Positions 41,460-51,263 of a stretch of 55,462 nt of DNA are shown here, one piece after another. Under the pieces are notes generated by a model, which was not told where the DNA came from, ran no database searches, and was given only the letters and a program-made list of their open reading frames with translations. The position numbers were made by a program, and so were the translations under genes. The DNA is taken from positions 1 through 55,462 of the forward strand of contig JAHLLR010000032.1 of assembly GCA_020444075.1 (NCBI GenBank), written 5' to 3'. How positions within the stretch are numbered: the first letter of the stretch is position 1; every line of letters begins with the position of its first letter. This DNA is from Deltaproteobacteria bacterium. Its GTDB lineage: Bacteria; Desulfobacterota; Desulfobacteria; Desulfobacterales; Desulfosarcinaceae.

Positions 41460-42572
41460 ATGCGTGATGACAGATTGAATCAATTGGTGGTCGTTTTGCT
41501 GGTCGTATTCATTTCGGCCGTATTTCTCTCGATGATCCGATCCTTTTTGATGGCTATCTTTCTGGCCGGCATTTTTTCGGCACTTTCCCGTCCCATATAC
41601 CACTGGCTCGAGAAAAGACTTAAGGGACGGCGCAGCCTGGCGTCAATTTTGACGCTGCTGCTGATCATTATTGTGGTGGTGCTGCCCTTGGGTATACTTA
41701 CGGGAGTGGTAACCGGCCAGGCCATCAAGGTCAGCCAGACCGCCGTTCCCTGGGTAAAAAACCAGCTCAGCCAGCCGGGCGCCGTATCCGAGTTTCTGGA
41801 GACCATTCCGTACTACGATAAGATCGCCCCCCACAGCGAACTGATTCTGCGCAAGGCCGGTGAGACGGTCGGGCACATCAGCCAGTTCCTGATTAACAAT
41901 CTCTCGTCGGCGACCATGGGTGCGGTCAACTTTCTGTTTATGGTTTTCGTATGGCTGTACACCATGTACTTCTTCTTGATGGACGGGGATAAACTGCTTG
42001 AAAAAATACTCTATTACCTGCCGCTCCAAGACCATGACGAGCAGCAGATGCTTGATCGCTTCACATCGGTAACGCGTGCCACGCTGAAGGGGACGGCGGT
42101 TATCGGCATCCTCCAGGGGGGATTGGCCGGGGTGGCCTTCTGGGCGGTGGGCATCCCCAGTGCGACGTTCTGGGGCGTGATTATGGTGGTTTTGTCCATT
42201 ATCCCCAGTGTGGGAACTGCCATCGTCTGGGTGCCGGTGGCCCTCATCCTGGGATTTGGCGGCGCCGTCGGCAAGGCGATCGGTCTGTTTGCGTTCTGCG
42301 GGCTCGTGGTCGGCAGCCTGGACAACCTGCTCAGACCGATCCTGGTTGGCAAGGATACGCAGATGCACGAACTGATGATCTTTTTCGGCACCATGGGGGG
42401 CATTTTCATGTTCGGCATGGTGGGGGTCATCATCGGTCCCATTATTGCCGCGCTTTTTGTGACCATCTGGGAAATTTACGGGCAGGCATTCCAGGATATT
42501 CTGCCGGACACCGGGTATGTGTTAAGGAAGAAACAGGTGCAGGCTGAATCGGACGGCCTTGGCGGTGAGTGA
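41460..42572 (+). CDS. AI-2E family transporter
   Basis: A 370-residue membrane protein of the PerM/AI-2E exporter family. It has an N-terminal pair of helices (VVVLLVVFISAVFLSM), a soluble middle region with helices (QFLINNLSSATMGAVNFL), and C-terminal helices including the conserved GIPSATFWGVIMVVLSIIPS, DNLLRPILVG and FGMVGVIIGPIIAAL. Substrates vary widely among members, so transport of a signal molecule is not implied. AAGGGAGC precedes the ATG. Confidence 0.9.
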   Translation: MRDDRLNQLVVVLLVVFISAVFLSMIRSFLMAIFLAGIFSALSRPIYHWLEKRLKGRRSLASILTLLLIIIVVVLPLGILTGVVTGQAIKVSQTAVPWVKNQLSQPGAVSEFLETIPYYDKIAPHSELILRKAGETVGHISQFLINNLSSATMGAVNFLFMVFVWLYTMYFFLMDGDKLLEKILYYLPLQDHDEQQMLDRFTSVTRATLKGTAVIGILQGGLAGVAFWAVGIPSATFWGVIMVVLSIIPSVGTAIVWVPVALILGFGGAVGKAIGLFAFCGLVVGSLDNLLRPILVGKDTQMHELMIFFGTMGGIFMFGMVGVIIGPIIAALFVTIWEIYGQAFQDILPDTGYVLRKKQVQAESDGLGGE

Positions 42573-42791
42573 ATGAAAGGGCATTGGCGAAGATTAAAAG
42601 AGTCTCCGTTCGTGGCGGGGCTTTTGGTAATATAATTTTCTTTCCAAGCCAAGTGGCCATTCCGGTGAGACATGGAATTAAGTGTATGACATTCCGTTTT
42701 TTCCCGGATAACGCTGACTCCAGACGCTGTGCCCGGTTTTCGCCGGAATGACAACTTGAGCTTGTTCCGGTGTCGGTTTAATCGCTGAGCA

Positions 42792-43952
42792 TTACTTTAT
42801 CAGGGATTTCAGTTTCTTCAGCCGTTTGCCCGTTTCAGCGAGAATCGTTTCGGATCGTGAAAAATGGAGCCGGATCAGATGGTTGACCGGTTCGTGGAAA
42901 AAACTGGAGCCGGGCACGGCGGCTACGCCTACCTCCTTGGCCATCCACCGGCAGAATTCGTTGTCGTCGGTCACGCCGAATTCGGAGACGTCCACCATCA
43001 CGTAGTAGGCCCCCTGGGGCTTGGTATAGGATAGTCCGGCGTCGTCCAGATAGCCCAGGAACAGATCCTTTTTCCGGGTATAGTCCGCCGTCAACTGATC
43101 ATAGTAGCTCAAGGGCAGCTGAAGTGCAGTGACGGCGGCTTCCTGCAGGGGCGCTGCGGCCCCCACAGTGAGAAAGTCATGTACCTTGCGGGCGCCGGCG
43201 ATGACCGATTCCGGTCCAATGACATAGCCCAACCGCCACCCGGTCATGTTGTAAGTCTTGGACAGGGAACTGCAGGAGACGGTCCGGTCGAACATTTCCG
43301 GCAGGGATGCCATATAGTGGTGACGGTGGGGGCTGTAGACGATATGTTCATAGACTTCATCGGTAATGACGAAGGTGTCGAACTCTTTGGCAAAGTCGGC
43401 GATGATCTCAAGTTCCTCCAATGAGAAGACTTTTCCGGACGGATTGGACGGATTGCACAAAACGATGGCCTTGGGTTTTTGCATGAAGGCGGCACGGAGT
43501 TCATTCAGGTCGAAGTTGAAATCCGGGGGATGCAGGGGAACGTAAATGGGCCTGGCGCCGCTGAGGATCGTGTCTGCGCCGTAGTTTTCGTAATAGGGCG
43601 AAAAGATAATGACCTTTTCGCCGGGATTGCAGGCGGTCATCATGGCGCTCATCATGGCTTCGGTGCTTCCGCAGGTCACCACCACGTGGACCTCGGGATC
43701 CAGATCGAGACCCATCCAGTGGTGCTGTTTTTTCACCAGGGCTTGTCTGAAACGCGGCGCTCCCCAGGTAACCGCATACTGGTGGGGACCTTCGGCCATG
43801 GCCTTTTTCCCGGCGGCCAGGACTTCCGGCGGTGGATCGGCATCCGGGAAACCCTGGGAAAGGTTGATGGCGTTGTATTGATCGGCGACCCGGGTCATCT
43901 CGCGAATGACCGACTCGGTGAATAAGCTCAGGCGGTCTGCAGTGTTGGGCAT
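42792..43952 (-). CDS. PLP-dependent aminotransferase class I/II
   Basis: A 386-residue fold-type I aminotransferase. It has INLSQGFPDADPPPEV, CGSTEAMMSAMM, NPSNPSGK with the conserved asparagine, DEVYEH, and the PLP-lysine segment SLSKTYNMTGWRLGY. The pattern resembles kynurenine/methionine-type aminotransferases. AAGGAGAAACC before the ATG is a strong ribosome site. It is last of a set with an amidohydrolase and a proline racemase family enzyme. It may remove the amino group of the imported compound. Confidence 0.92.
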   Translation of the reverse strand: MPNTADRLSLFTESVIREMTRVADQYNAINLSQGFPDADPPPEVLAAGKKAMAEGPHQYAVTWGAPRFRQALVKKQHHWMGLDLDPEVHVVVTCGSTEAMMSAMMTACNPGEKVIIFSPYYENYGADTILSGARPIYVPLHPPDFNFDLNELRAAFMQKPKAIVLCNPSNPSGKVFSLEELEIIADFAKEFDTFVITDEVYEHIVYSPHRHHYMASLPEMFDRTVSCSSLSKTYNMTGWRLGYVIGPESVIAGARKVHDFLTVGAAAPLQEAAVTALQLPLSYYDQLTADYTRKKDLFLGYLDDAGLSYTKPQGAYYVMVDVSEFGVTDDNEFCRWMAKEVGVAAVPGSSFFHEPVNHLIRLHFSRSETILAETGKRLKKLKSLIK

Positions 43953-43970
43953 GGTTTCTCCTTAATATGG

Positions 43971-45599
43971 TTAAAATTGTCGGTGAACAATACCACCGTC
44001 GAACAGGGTCATGTCGACTTTCATCCGGGGCATCCGCGATGGCGGCGATGTCAACATATTCTCACTGACTACTGCCAGGTCCGCTCTCTTGCCGGGTGCG
44101 ATCACGCCCAGATCAAGGGCTTGATGGACAGCAGCCGGGGTGGCGGTATAGGCCCGAATGGCTTCGGGCACCGATATGCGGTTCTGCGCATGCCAGCCGT
44201 TCTCCGGCGTGCCGTTGGCCCGCTGGCGCGTTACCGCCGCATGAATGCCCAGCAGCGGATCGGGGTCGCACACCGGGCAGTCCGAGCTGAACATGACCGG
44301 CGCACCGGTGTCTATCAGCCGCCGAAAGGCATAGGTCCACCGGCCCTTTTCCCCCACCGCCGCGTCGATGAGGTTGATATCCAGGACCATGTTAGCCGGT
44401 GTCACGCACAGCGCCAGGTGAAGGTTGCCCAGCCGGTCGGCATCCTCGGGGCGGATCATCTGCACATGTTCGATGCGATGGGGGATGGCGGGTCGTGATT
44501 GGCCGGTCCGGACGCGGCGGGATTCGAGGGCTTCAAAAATAGTGACCAGTTCACGGTTGGCCCGATCACCCACCGCGTGAACCATCACCGACAAACCGGC
44601 TTCGTCCGCCCGGTGGATGTCTTCAGCCAACGCGTCCATCTCCATCAGCGGCATGCCGCAACCGGCATCCAAAAAAGGGTCGATCATCCAGGCGGTGCGT
44701 GCACCCATACCGCCGTCGGAGAAAAATTTGACATGACCGACCCTCAGCCGGTCGTTGCCGAACCCGGTGCGCAGACCCAGACCGATAATGTCGTCCAGGC
44801 GGTCTCCCGGCAGGGTTACCCATGATCGAAGCTTCAGACGGCCGTCCCGATCCAGTTTCTGGAATGTCTGAAACGCACTGGCACCATCCTTGTCCGCCAT
44901 CAAGCGAACGTCGTGAATGCCGGTGATGCCACGGCGATGCAAGGCGCTGGCGGCATCTTCAAAAGCCTCTACGATCTGATCGGTATCCGGTGGGGCTACG
45001 GCCTGACGCACGAGGTTGATGGCCAATTCCCTCAGGATTCCGGTAGGCTCTCCGGCGGCGCCGCGCTCGATTCTGCCTTCCGGCGGATCCGGGGTGCTGG
45101 CGTCGATTCCGGCCAGTTTCAGGGCGGCGGAGTTGGCCGCGGCCAGGTGCAGGTCGCAGCGCCACAGCAGAACCGGGTGGCTTGGGGCCGCCCGGTCCAG
45201 CGATTCGCGGGTGGGCATGCGCGGTTCGGTCCAGTCGGTTTCATTCCACCCCTGGCCCATGATCCATTGGCCCGGCGATCGGTCGTTGGCTGCCTGACGA
45301 ACGCGCGTCAGCAGTTGTTCGAGGCCTGTGAGATCATCCAGCTTCACTCCCTGACGCTTGAGGGCCCATTCATAGAAGTGGATATGGGTGTCGATAAATC
45401 CCGGCACCACCAGGCGACCGTCTATATCGATTTTCTCGGTACCTGCGCCGGCCAGATGCAATATGTCATCGTTTCCGCCGACGGCCAGGATGCGTCCTTG
45501 TCCGATGGCCACGGCCTGGGCGAATGGATTTTCTGGGTCCTGGGTGGCAATGGCGGCGTTAAACAGGATGATCTCGGGAAATGATGATGTTGTATTCAC
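43971..45599 (-). CDS. YtcJ-like amidohydrolase (amidohydrolase 3 family)
   Basis: A 542-residue metal-dependent amidohydrolase. The first metal motif is VVPGFIDTHIHFYEWAL. Later metal ligands lie in VMVHAVGDRANR and HRIEHVQMIRPEDA, and the catalytic acid in FSSDCPVCDPDP. The family hydrolyses N-acyl or N-formyl amines and related amides. Translation starts at GTG 45597-45599 with GGAGAAG 10 nt upstream. It is separated from the aminotransferase by 18 nt. The substrate is unknown; removal of an N-acyl group before transamination would fit. Confidence 0.88.
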   Translation of the reverse strand: MNTTSSFPEIILFNAAIATQDPENPFAQAVAIGQGRILAVGGNDDILHLAGAGTEKIDIDGRLVVPGFIDTHIHFYEWALKRQGVKLDDLTGLEQLLTRVRQAANDRSPGQWIMGQGWNETDWTEPRMPTRESLDRAAPSHPVLLWRCDLHLAAANSAALKLAGIDASTPDPPEGRIERGAAGEPTGILRELAINLVRQAVAPPDTDQIVEAFEDAASALHRRGITGIHDVRLMADKDGASAFQTFQKLDRDGRLKLRSWVTLPGDRLDDIIGLGLRTGFGNDRLRVGHVKFFSDGGMGARTAWMIDPFLDAGCGMPLMEMDALAEDIHRADEAGLSVMVHAVGDRANRELVTIFEALESRRVRTGQSRPAIPHRIEHVQMIRPEDADRLGNLHLALCVTPANMVLDINLIDAAVGEKGRWTYAFRRLIDTGAPVMFSSDCPVCDPDPLLGIHAAVTRQRANGTPENGWHAQNRISVPEAIRAYTATPAAVHQALDLGVIAPGKRADLAVVSENMLTSPPSRMPRMKVDMTLFDGGIVHRQF

Positions 45600-45629
45600 G
45601 ATAGGTACTTCTCCGGAAAAGGGTAAAAA

Positions 45630-45757
45630 AGGGTCCCAGGATTCGAGGATTCAAGGGCTCAAGAAGATGGAAAGTAATTTTATCGGCGTGTTGGGCATGA
45701 TTGTCGGGATCCTTTCACTAGAATCCTTGATCCTTCGGCCTCTTGGATCCTTTTAAA
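45630..45757. repeat. Imperfect inverted repeat of GGATTC/GGATCC words
   Basis: The gap between the amidohydrolase and racemase genes carries AAGGGTCCCAGGATTCGAGG and, about 80 nt on, its diverged inverse around CTTGATCCTTCGGCCTCTTG. Both arms use GGATTC/GGATCC and CAAGG words. This resembles a dispersed short repeat rather than a regulator site. Confidence 0.4.
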
Positions 45758-45774
45758 ACAACGCTTTCGGATTC

Positions 45775-46812
45775 TCACAACAAAAAGCCCTCAGGGAAGG
45801 GGTCATGGGCATCCACGACAAATTGATGATAACCCGTAATCTGGGCGTTTCCCCGGACCTGGCCCACGATGCCGTCAAATTTTCCGACGGACACGGTTTT
45901 GACGATATGCCCTTCGAACACCGTGCCCAGGGGGCTGGCATTTTTGTAGACCTGACCGGGACCGAGTTTGCCCTGGTGGTGGAGCAGCGTCATCTTGGCG
46001 GTGGTGCCGGTGCCGCATGGTGAGCGGTCCATGTGGGATTCGCCGTATACGACCACGCTTTTTCCGGTCCCCGCAGCCGGGTCTTCATCGTAGAATTCGG
46101 TTACGTCCACCGTCTTTACCTCCGGCCGTCCGGGATGAAAAACGTCAAATGCCTGATTGGCCGCCTCGATGACGGCCATTCCCAGGGGGATCAAGCGGTG
46201 GCTGTTTGCCGGAACCAGGTCGATGCCGACGGATCGGGCCGATACCATGGCGAAAAAGCCGCCCACGCAGACCAGGTCGACGGGTATTCTGCCGAATCCG
46301 GAAACCTCGATTTCACGGGCGGTATCAAAAACAAATGAGGGTACCATGTCAATGGCCACCGATTCCACACGGCCGCTTCGAATCCGGGTATGGGCATCCA
46401 GCGGCCCGGATGGGGTGTCCACGGTGATTACCGTCTCGCCGTCTCCGGCGACCAGGGCTCCGGCATCGATCAGGGAGGCTACGGCACCGATGGTGGCATG
46501 GCCGCACAGGTAGGGATAGCGCCGGGCGTCCATATAAAAAAGACCGAAAGCCCCTTCCGGGCTGACCGGTTCGGTCACCATGGCCGCCATGATGCCCCGG
46601 TGCCCCCTGGGTTCGCGAGTCAGCAGTTTGCGGATAGGGTCGTAATGGGCTTCGAAATGGTCCCTTTTGGCTTTCATCGTGCTGCCGGGGAGGCTGCCCA
46701 CCCCGCCGACCAGCAGTCGGGTGGGTTCCCCCTGGGTGTGGGAATCGATGGTGACGATTCGATTCGGATAGCGATGGAAAAAGCCGCTTTCGATCCGATT
46801 CAATTTGAGCAT
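45775..46812 (-). CDS. Proline racemase family protein
   Basis: A 345-residue member of the proline racemase/hydroxyproline epimerase family. Both catalytic cysteines are kept, in YPYLCGHATIG and DRSPCGTGTTA. The trans-3-hydroxyproline dehydratases have threonine in place of one, so racemase or 4-hydroxyproline 2-epimerase activity is more likely. The N-terminal RIVTIDSHTQGEPTRLLVGG is typical. CAGGAG lies before the ATG. It is between the importer and the amidohydrolase, so its substrate is probably an imported imino or amino acid. Confidence 0.9.
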   Translation of the reverse strand: MLKLNRIESGFFHRYPNRIVTIDSHTQGEPTRLLVGGVGSLPGSTMKAKRDHFEAHYDPIRKLLTREPRGHRGIMAAMVTEPVSPEGAFGLFYMDARRYPYLCGHATIGAVASLIDAGALVAGDGETVITVDTPSGPLDAHTRIRSGRVESVAIDMVPSFVFDTAREIEVSGFGRIPVDLVCVGGFFAMVSARSVGIDLVPANSHRLIPLGMAVIEAANQAFDVFHPGRPEVKTVDVTEFYDEDPAAGTGKSVVVYGESHMDRSPCGTGTTAKMTLLHHQGKLGPGQVYKNASPLGTVFEGHIVKTVSVGKFDGIVGQVRGNAQITGYHQFVVDAHDPFPEGFLL

Positions 46813-46892
46813 GCACTTACTCCTGTAAATCCTATGGCAAATTTGGAAAAATAATCATTATCCGGTCGACCGACAACGTTTAACCTAAATAA

Positions 46893-46925
46893 CAAAACCT
46901 GAAAACGATAGGAACTGCTTTCAGG
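46893..46925 (-). terminator. Weak terminator-like hairpin after the ABC ATPase
   Basis: On the minus strand CCTGAAA pairs with TTTCAGG and is followed by TTTTGTTATTT. It lies 40 nt after the ATPase stop and before the racemase gene, so some read-through may be expected. Confidence 0.4.
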
Positions 46926-46965
46926 CTTCGGCAAAAAAAGATTACGGCAAAAATGGTCGAATTGA

Positions 46966-48066
46966 TCATTCAAGGGGAATCAGGTGGCAGTGGTGGGGCG
47001 ATACCTGCACGCTGACCGATTCACCGTTGCTGTAGAGCCGTGTGCGCATCATGCTGATGATGTGAATTTCACGGCCGGTCGCCAGTTCAATGAAGTAGCT
47101 GACCTCGCCGCCCATGTAGCTGCGGTCTTTGATGCGGCCCTCAAAGTGGTTCATCCCCGCCACCGGTTTGAATTCATTCTTGGGAAAGGCATCGAAGCGC
47201 TGGGCACGGACGATCATTTCCACCGCGTCTCCGGTTGAGAATCCGCCCTTGTTCTCTGCAAAGAGGACGTCGCCGGTTTCAATCCTGACATTTACATGAT
47301 CCTTATCGACCCCCACGACTTCGCCCTTGATAAAATTGGAATGGCCCAGAAAATCAGCCACAAAATGGTTGGTCGGTTCATTGTAGACCGCTTCGGGGCT
47401 GCCCTCCTGCTGTTTGCGGCCCGCCTTCATCACCAGGATCTTGTCCGACATGCTCAGTGCTTCACGCTGGTCATGGGTGACAAAGATGGTGGTGACACCC
47501 AGCATCCGCTGGAGGTTGTCCACCTCCCGCCGCATCTCTTCTCTCAGGTTTTCGTCCAGGGCGGAAAGGGGCTCATCCATCAGCAGCACATCCGGTTCGA
47601 TCACAATGGCCCGCGCCATGGCGATACGCTGCTGCTGGCCGCCGGAGAGCTGGCTGGGCATGCGGTTTTCCACACCGGGCAGGCGAACCATTTCCAGGGC
47701 ACGGGTCACTTTCTTCTTGATGTCGGTCTTCGGCACGTCACGGTACTTCAAGCCGAAGGCCACGTTTTCAAATATGTTTTTGTGGGGAAACAGGGCATAG
47801 TTCTGAAAAATCATTCCCAGGTTGCGCTTGTGGATCGGCGTATCGTTGATCCGAACCCCTTTGATGAAAATATCACCCTCGGTGGGCTCCTCCAGCCCGG
47901 CCACCATGCGCAGCAGGGTGGTCTTGCCACATCCGGAAGGGCCCAGCAGCGTCACCAGGCTGCCCTCTTCGATGTCAAAATTCATTTTTTCGACAGCGAC
48001 AACGTCGCCGAATCGTTTTAAAATGCCTTTGAACTGCACGATGGGCTGTTTTTTGCCGGTCGTCAC
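46966..48066 (-). CDS. Pot-type ABC transporter ATP-binding protein
   Basis: A 366-residue ATPase of the spermidine/putrescine-like (PotA) class. It has Walker A GPSGCGKTT, a Q-loop in FQNYALFPH, signature LSGGQQQR, Walker B VLLMDEPLSALD and the switch histidine in FVTHDQ. A C-terminal TOBE-like domain follows (FIKGEVVGVDKDHVNVR). Translation starts at GTG 48064-48066 with GGGAGA upstream. It energises the permeases encoded next to it; the imported compound is inferred to be a polyamine-like or amino compound. Confidence 0.92.
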   Translation of the reverse strand: MTTGKKQPIVQFKGILKRFGDVVAVEKMNFDIEEGSLVTLLGPSGCGKTTLLRMVAGLEEPTEGDIFIKGVRINDTPIHKRNLGMIFQNYALFPHKNIFENVAFGLKYRDVPKTDIKKKVTRALEMVRLPGVENRMPSQLSGGQQQRIAMARAIVIEPDVLLMDEPLSALDENLREEMRREVDNLQRMLGVTTIFVTHDQREALSMSDKILVMKAGRKQQEGSPEAVYNEPTNHFVADFLGHSNFIKGEVVGVDKDHVNVRIETGDVLFAENKGGFSTGDAVEMIVRAQRFDAFPKNEFKPVAGMNHFEGRIKDRSYMGGEVSYFIELATGREIHIISMMRTRLYSNGESVSVQVSPHHCHLIPLE

Positions 48067-48164
48067 GTTATTCTGTCTCCCACGCTTTTAATTTTCTCAG
48101 CAAAGTAGGACCGCCACCGGAATGACGGCCCCACTTTGAGATTACCTTAAGTCAGCCGGTGATC

Positions 48165-49328
48165 CTAACTGCCCGCCTTGATCCTATCCCACTTCTCCGT
48201 CCATTCCACCTGGTGGGCATTCCAGTAGGAGGGGTTGGCAAACAGGTACCCGTCCAGTTTGCCGGTGGGGTCGAATGCCGGCATCTTTTTGATCTTCTCG
48301 GTCAATGTCACCTTGGTCGGATCCAGACTGGGTGGATAATTCTGCCCTTCGGACACCGCGATGGCCGCAGCCGGATCGAGCATGAAATTGAGCAGCTGCT
48401 GGGCGACGTCCAGATCGGTGCCTTTCAGGACAAAGAGATATTCCATCCAGGAGTAGGTGCCCTTGGGGGAGAGATAGCCGATGGGGTTGCCTTCCTGCTG
48501 AAGCGCAGCCACCCGTCCGGACCAGGCTACCGTAGCATAGATCTCCTCGTTGGCCAGCAGGCTCATCAATTCGGCGCCGGAGGCCCAGTATTTTTTCATC
48601 AGGCCGCGCTGTTCACGCAGGGCCGCCCAGATGGCCTTGAGGTCGGTCATATTATTGGGGCTCTGGCCGGTGTGCAGCGCCGCGTACCACATGTTGGTCC
48701 GAAAGTCTCCTTCCCAGCTGCCCAGCTTGCCCTTCAGGCTTTTGTCCCACAGCAGGGATGCCCCGAGCTTCTCGGCCTTCTCCTTGCTGATGTGCTTGGT
48801 GTTATAGGCGATGCCGGTCTGGCCCAGATCGTAGGGGACGGCCGAGAGTGTACCCTTGGTGATCTCCCGAAGCGGTTTGATCATGGATGCCATGACATTC
48901 TCGAGATTGGGGATTTTGGTTTCATCCAGCACCGACGCAAAACCCAGTTCGGCATAGCGGGCATAGTCGAACACAGCGCTCAGATGAGCGATGTTGAATT
49001 CTCCGCCCGGCGGATAAGAGGCCTTGACGCGCGTCAGGTATGAGTTCATATCACCGAACTCCCCGTCGATAACTTCAATTCCCGTGGCTTTGGTGAATGG
49101 CTTGAATGCGTATTCTCTAAATGCCTCGGAAACCGATCCGCCCCAACCATCGAAGCGAATGGACTTGGCTGCCCATGCGTCTTTGACGGCGTTTCCGAAG
49201 GGCGAGCCGACCAGTCCGATGGATGCGCCGGCAAGACCGAGGTATTTGAGAAAATGACGCCGGCTGAGCCTGCCGTTTTTATACGCGTCATAAACCCGAT
49301 CCAGTTTCTCTTTCGTTACGATGGCCAT
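48165..49328 (-). CDS. Extracellular solute-binding protein (PotD-like) with Tat-type signal
   Basis: A 387-residue binding protein. The N-terminus has a twin-arginine motif, RLSRRHFLKYLGLAGASIGL, suggesting Tat export. The mature part shows the periplasmic binding protein-2 pattern of the spermidine/putrescine group (IRFDGWGGSVSEAFREYAFK, YDLGQTGIAYNTKHIS, SWMEYLFVLKG). AAAGGAGTACCC precedes the ATG. It is third in the row permease-permease-binding protein-ATPase. Ligand unknown. Confidence 0.92.
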   Translation of the reverse strand: MAIVTKEKLDRVYDAYKNGRLSRRHFLKYLGLAGASIGLVGSPFGNAVKDAWAAKSIRFDGWGGSVSEAFREYAFKPFTKATGIEVIDGEFGDMNSYLTRVKASYPPGGEFNIAHLSAVFDYARYAELGFASVLDETKIPNLENVMASMIKPLREITKGTLSAVPYDLGQTGIAYNTKHISKEKAEKLGASLLWDKSLKGKLGSWEGDFRTNMWYAALHTGQSPNNMTDLKAIWAALREQRGLMKKYWASGAELMSLLANEEIYATVAWSGRVAALQQEGNPIGYLSPKGTYSWMEYLFVLKGTDLDVAQQLLNFMLDPAAAIAVSEGQNYPPSLDPTKVTLTEKIKKMPAFDPTGKLDGYLFANPSYWNAHQVEWTEKWDRIKAGS

Positions 49329-49366
49329 GGGTACTCCTTTCAGATGATGGTTGTCAGTTGCGGGCC

Positions 49367-50164
49367 CTAATCCTTTATTTTTGAGAACTTGCGGGACAGA
49401 TAGCCCGCAAGCAAGGGGGTGGTGACGGTCAGTACGATCATGACGGCCCCAAGGGCATTGATTTCCGGGCTGATCGAATTTCTCAGCATGCTGAAAATTT
49501 TGACCGGAACGGTCTGGTTTTGTGCCGTGGCCCAGAACAGTGTTGCCGTGATATCGTCAAAAGAGATGGTAAAGGCAAACAGGGCGCCGGCCAATATGGC
49601 CGGCAGCAGCAGCGGGAAGGTTATTTCCCTGAAGGTCTCAAAGGCGTTGGCACCCAATGATTTCGCCGCTTCTTCGTACTCTTTCTTAATGCCCACCAGA
49701 CGGGCCTGGACGATCAGCAGCACATAGGGCAGGGTCAAGACCACGTGTCCGATCAGCAGCAGCACGAAACTCTTGGGCTGTTGAAGAAACCGTAAAAACA
49801 GCAGCAGCGCCACACCCAGAACCACTTCCGGGATCATGATCGGCGACAGCAGCAGGGTGTTAAGGGTGTTTTTGCCGGGGAATTCGAAACGGATGAATGC
49901 CAGGGCGGCAAGGATGCCGATGCCGGTGGAGATCACTGCGGTCAGGGAGCCCAGGACAAGAGAATTTTTAAACGCATCGATGATCGATTCATTTTGGGCC
50001 AGTTTGATGAACCAGCGTAAACTGATGCCCTCCATGGGGAAAATGCCGAATTGTTTGGGGTTGAACGCCAGTACGATAACCACGACGATGGGGGCGAACA
50101 TGAACACGTAGACGAGAATCGTGTAGATCCGGATCAATGTCCATCCCGGTGAAAATTGTTTCAT
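49367..50164 (-). CDS. Pot-type ABC transporter permease (PotC-like)
   Basis: A 265-residue inner-membrane protein with about six helices. The EAA loop that contacts the ATPase is EYEEAAKSLGANAFETFREI. It starts 3 nt after the stop of the preceding permease, with AGGGAA near that stop. It resembles PotC, the second permease of the polyamine importer. A helix at the N-terminus (IYTILVYVFMFAPIVVVIVL) is characteristic. Confidence 0.92.
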   Translation of the reverse strand: MKQFSPGWTLIRIYTILVYVFMFAPIVVVIVLAFNPKQFGIFPMEGISLRWFIKLAQNESIIDAFKNSLVLGSLTAVISTGIGILAALAFIRFEFPGKNTLNTLLLSPIMIPEVVLGVALLLFLRFLQQPKSFVLLLIGHVVLTLPYVLLIVQARLVGIKKEYEEAAKSLGANAFETFREITFPLLLPAILAGALFAFTISFDDITATLFWATAQNQTVPVKIFSMLRNSISPEINALGAVMIVLTVTTPLLAGYLSRKFSKIKD

Positions 50165-50167
50165 CGT

Positions 50168-51034
50168 CTAATTTCCCTGAAGGCTCTTGAAGATCTGATT
50201 GATTCCCAGGTACCGGTTGTAGGTCCACACGATCACAAACAGCAGGGAGAGCAGGATCACGCTGATGGCCGAGCCGAAGGGCCAGTCCAGCGTGCCGATC
50301 ACCCGTTTGAAAATGAGATTGGCGATCATGTCGTTGCCGGGGCCACCCAGTATCATGGGCGGCAGATAAGTGCCGGCGGTGAGCACGAAGACCAGCAGAC
50401 AGCCGGCGCTGACACCTGGAAGGCTCAAGGGGAGCGTCACTTCCCGGAAAGCCTGCCATTCGGTGCAGCCCAGGCAACGGGCGGCCTCGAGAAGGCTCTT
50501 GTCGATGCCTTCGAGGCTGACATAGATGTTGAGCACCATGAACGGCAGCAGATACATGATCAATCCCATGAGCACGGTAAACTCATTGTACAGCATGGAT
50601 ATGGGCGATTCGATCAGCCCGATCTTCAACAGGAAGTGGTTGATCAGCCCGGAATCCCCCATGATATTGATCCAGCTCATGGTGCGGATAATGAAGCTGA
50701 CCCAAAATGGCAGCATAATGAGCAGGAGAAAGATTTTTTTATAACGGCTTTCGCTGCGGTAGAAAAAATAAGCGGGAATATAACCCATGACCACACAGAG
50801 AATGACGGTCTCAAAGGAGATACGAATCGTTCGGATGAGGATTTTCGGATAAAAGAAATCTTCGAAGAACTTGCCGTAATTGCCGAACTGGAAGGCAGGA
50901 ATGTCGGCTCCGCTGGGGGCGCGCAGCCAGAAGCTGTATACGACGATAAAGCAGACGGGGATGACCAGTAGTAAAAAAACGGCACTCATAGACGGCGCCA
51001 GCAGCGCCCACGGTTTCCAGCTGTCAGATTTCAT
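50168..51034 (-). CDS. Pot-type ABC transporter permease (PotB-like)
   Basis: A permease of about 288 residues with six predicted helices and EAA loop SLLEAARCLGCTEWQAFREV. The N-terminal segment (LLAPSMSAVFLLLVIPVCFI) is typical of PotB. The frame extends to TTG 51055, but ATG 51032-51034 is the more usual start. It is the first gene of the importer row. An AT-rich upstream region of about 230 nt separates it from iclR. Confidence 0.92.
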   Translation of the reverse strand: MKSDSWKPWALLAPSMSAVFLLLVIPVCFIVVYSFWLRAPSGADIPAFQFGNYGKFFEDFFYPKILIRTIRISFETVILCVVMGYIPAYFFYRSESRYKKIFLLLIMLPFWVSFIIRTMSWINIMGDSGLINHFLLKIGLIESPISMLYNEFTVLMGLIMYLLPFMVLNIYVSLEGIDKSLLEAARCLGCTEWQAFREVTLPLSLPGVSAGCLLVFVLTAGTYLPPMILGGPGNDMIANLIFKRVIGTLDWPFGSAISVILLSLLFVIVWTYNRYLGINQIFKSLQGN

Positions 51035-51218
51035 GGGTGTGTTGCCCTGATGCAAAATATAAGGAAAGAGAAGACATATAAAAACCTATCGAAATAATAG
51101 CAACATGTCAAGGAACCCACGTAATTTTCACTTAAGATAGAAGTAAAAGAGAACTATAATAAAGCCGAGCTGGTGATGATGAAAAATGATCTATTTGTAT
51201 TCTACCTTGTCATTTGCC

Positions 51219-51252
51219 AAAAGGACTGCGCATCAGTGCGCAGCAGCCTTTT
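51219..51252 (-). terminator. Hairpin terminator after the IclR regulator
   Basis: AAAAGG (51219-51224) and CCTTTT (51247-51252) form the outer stem, and CTGCGCA/TGCGCAG form the inner stem with a TCAG loop. Ending in CCTTTT on either strand, it can stop transcription from iclR toward the transporter genes. Confidence 0.6.
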
Positions 51253-51263
51253 CACGGGTGTGA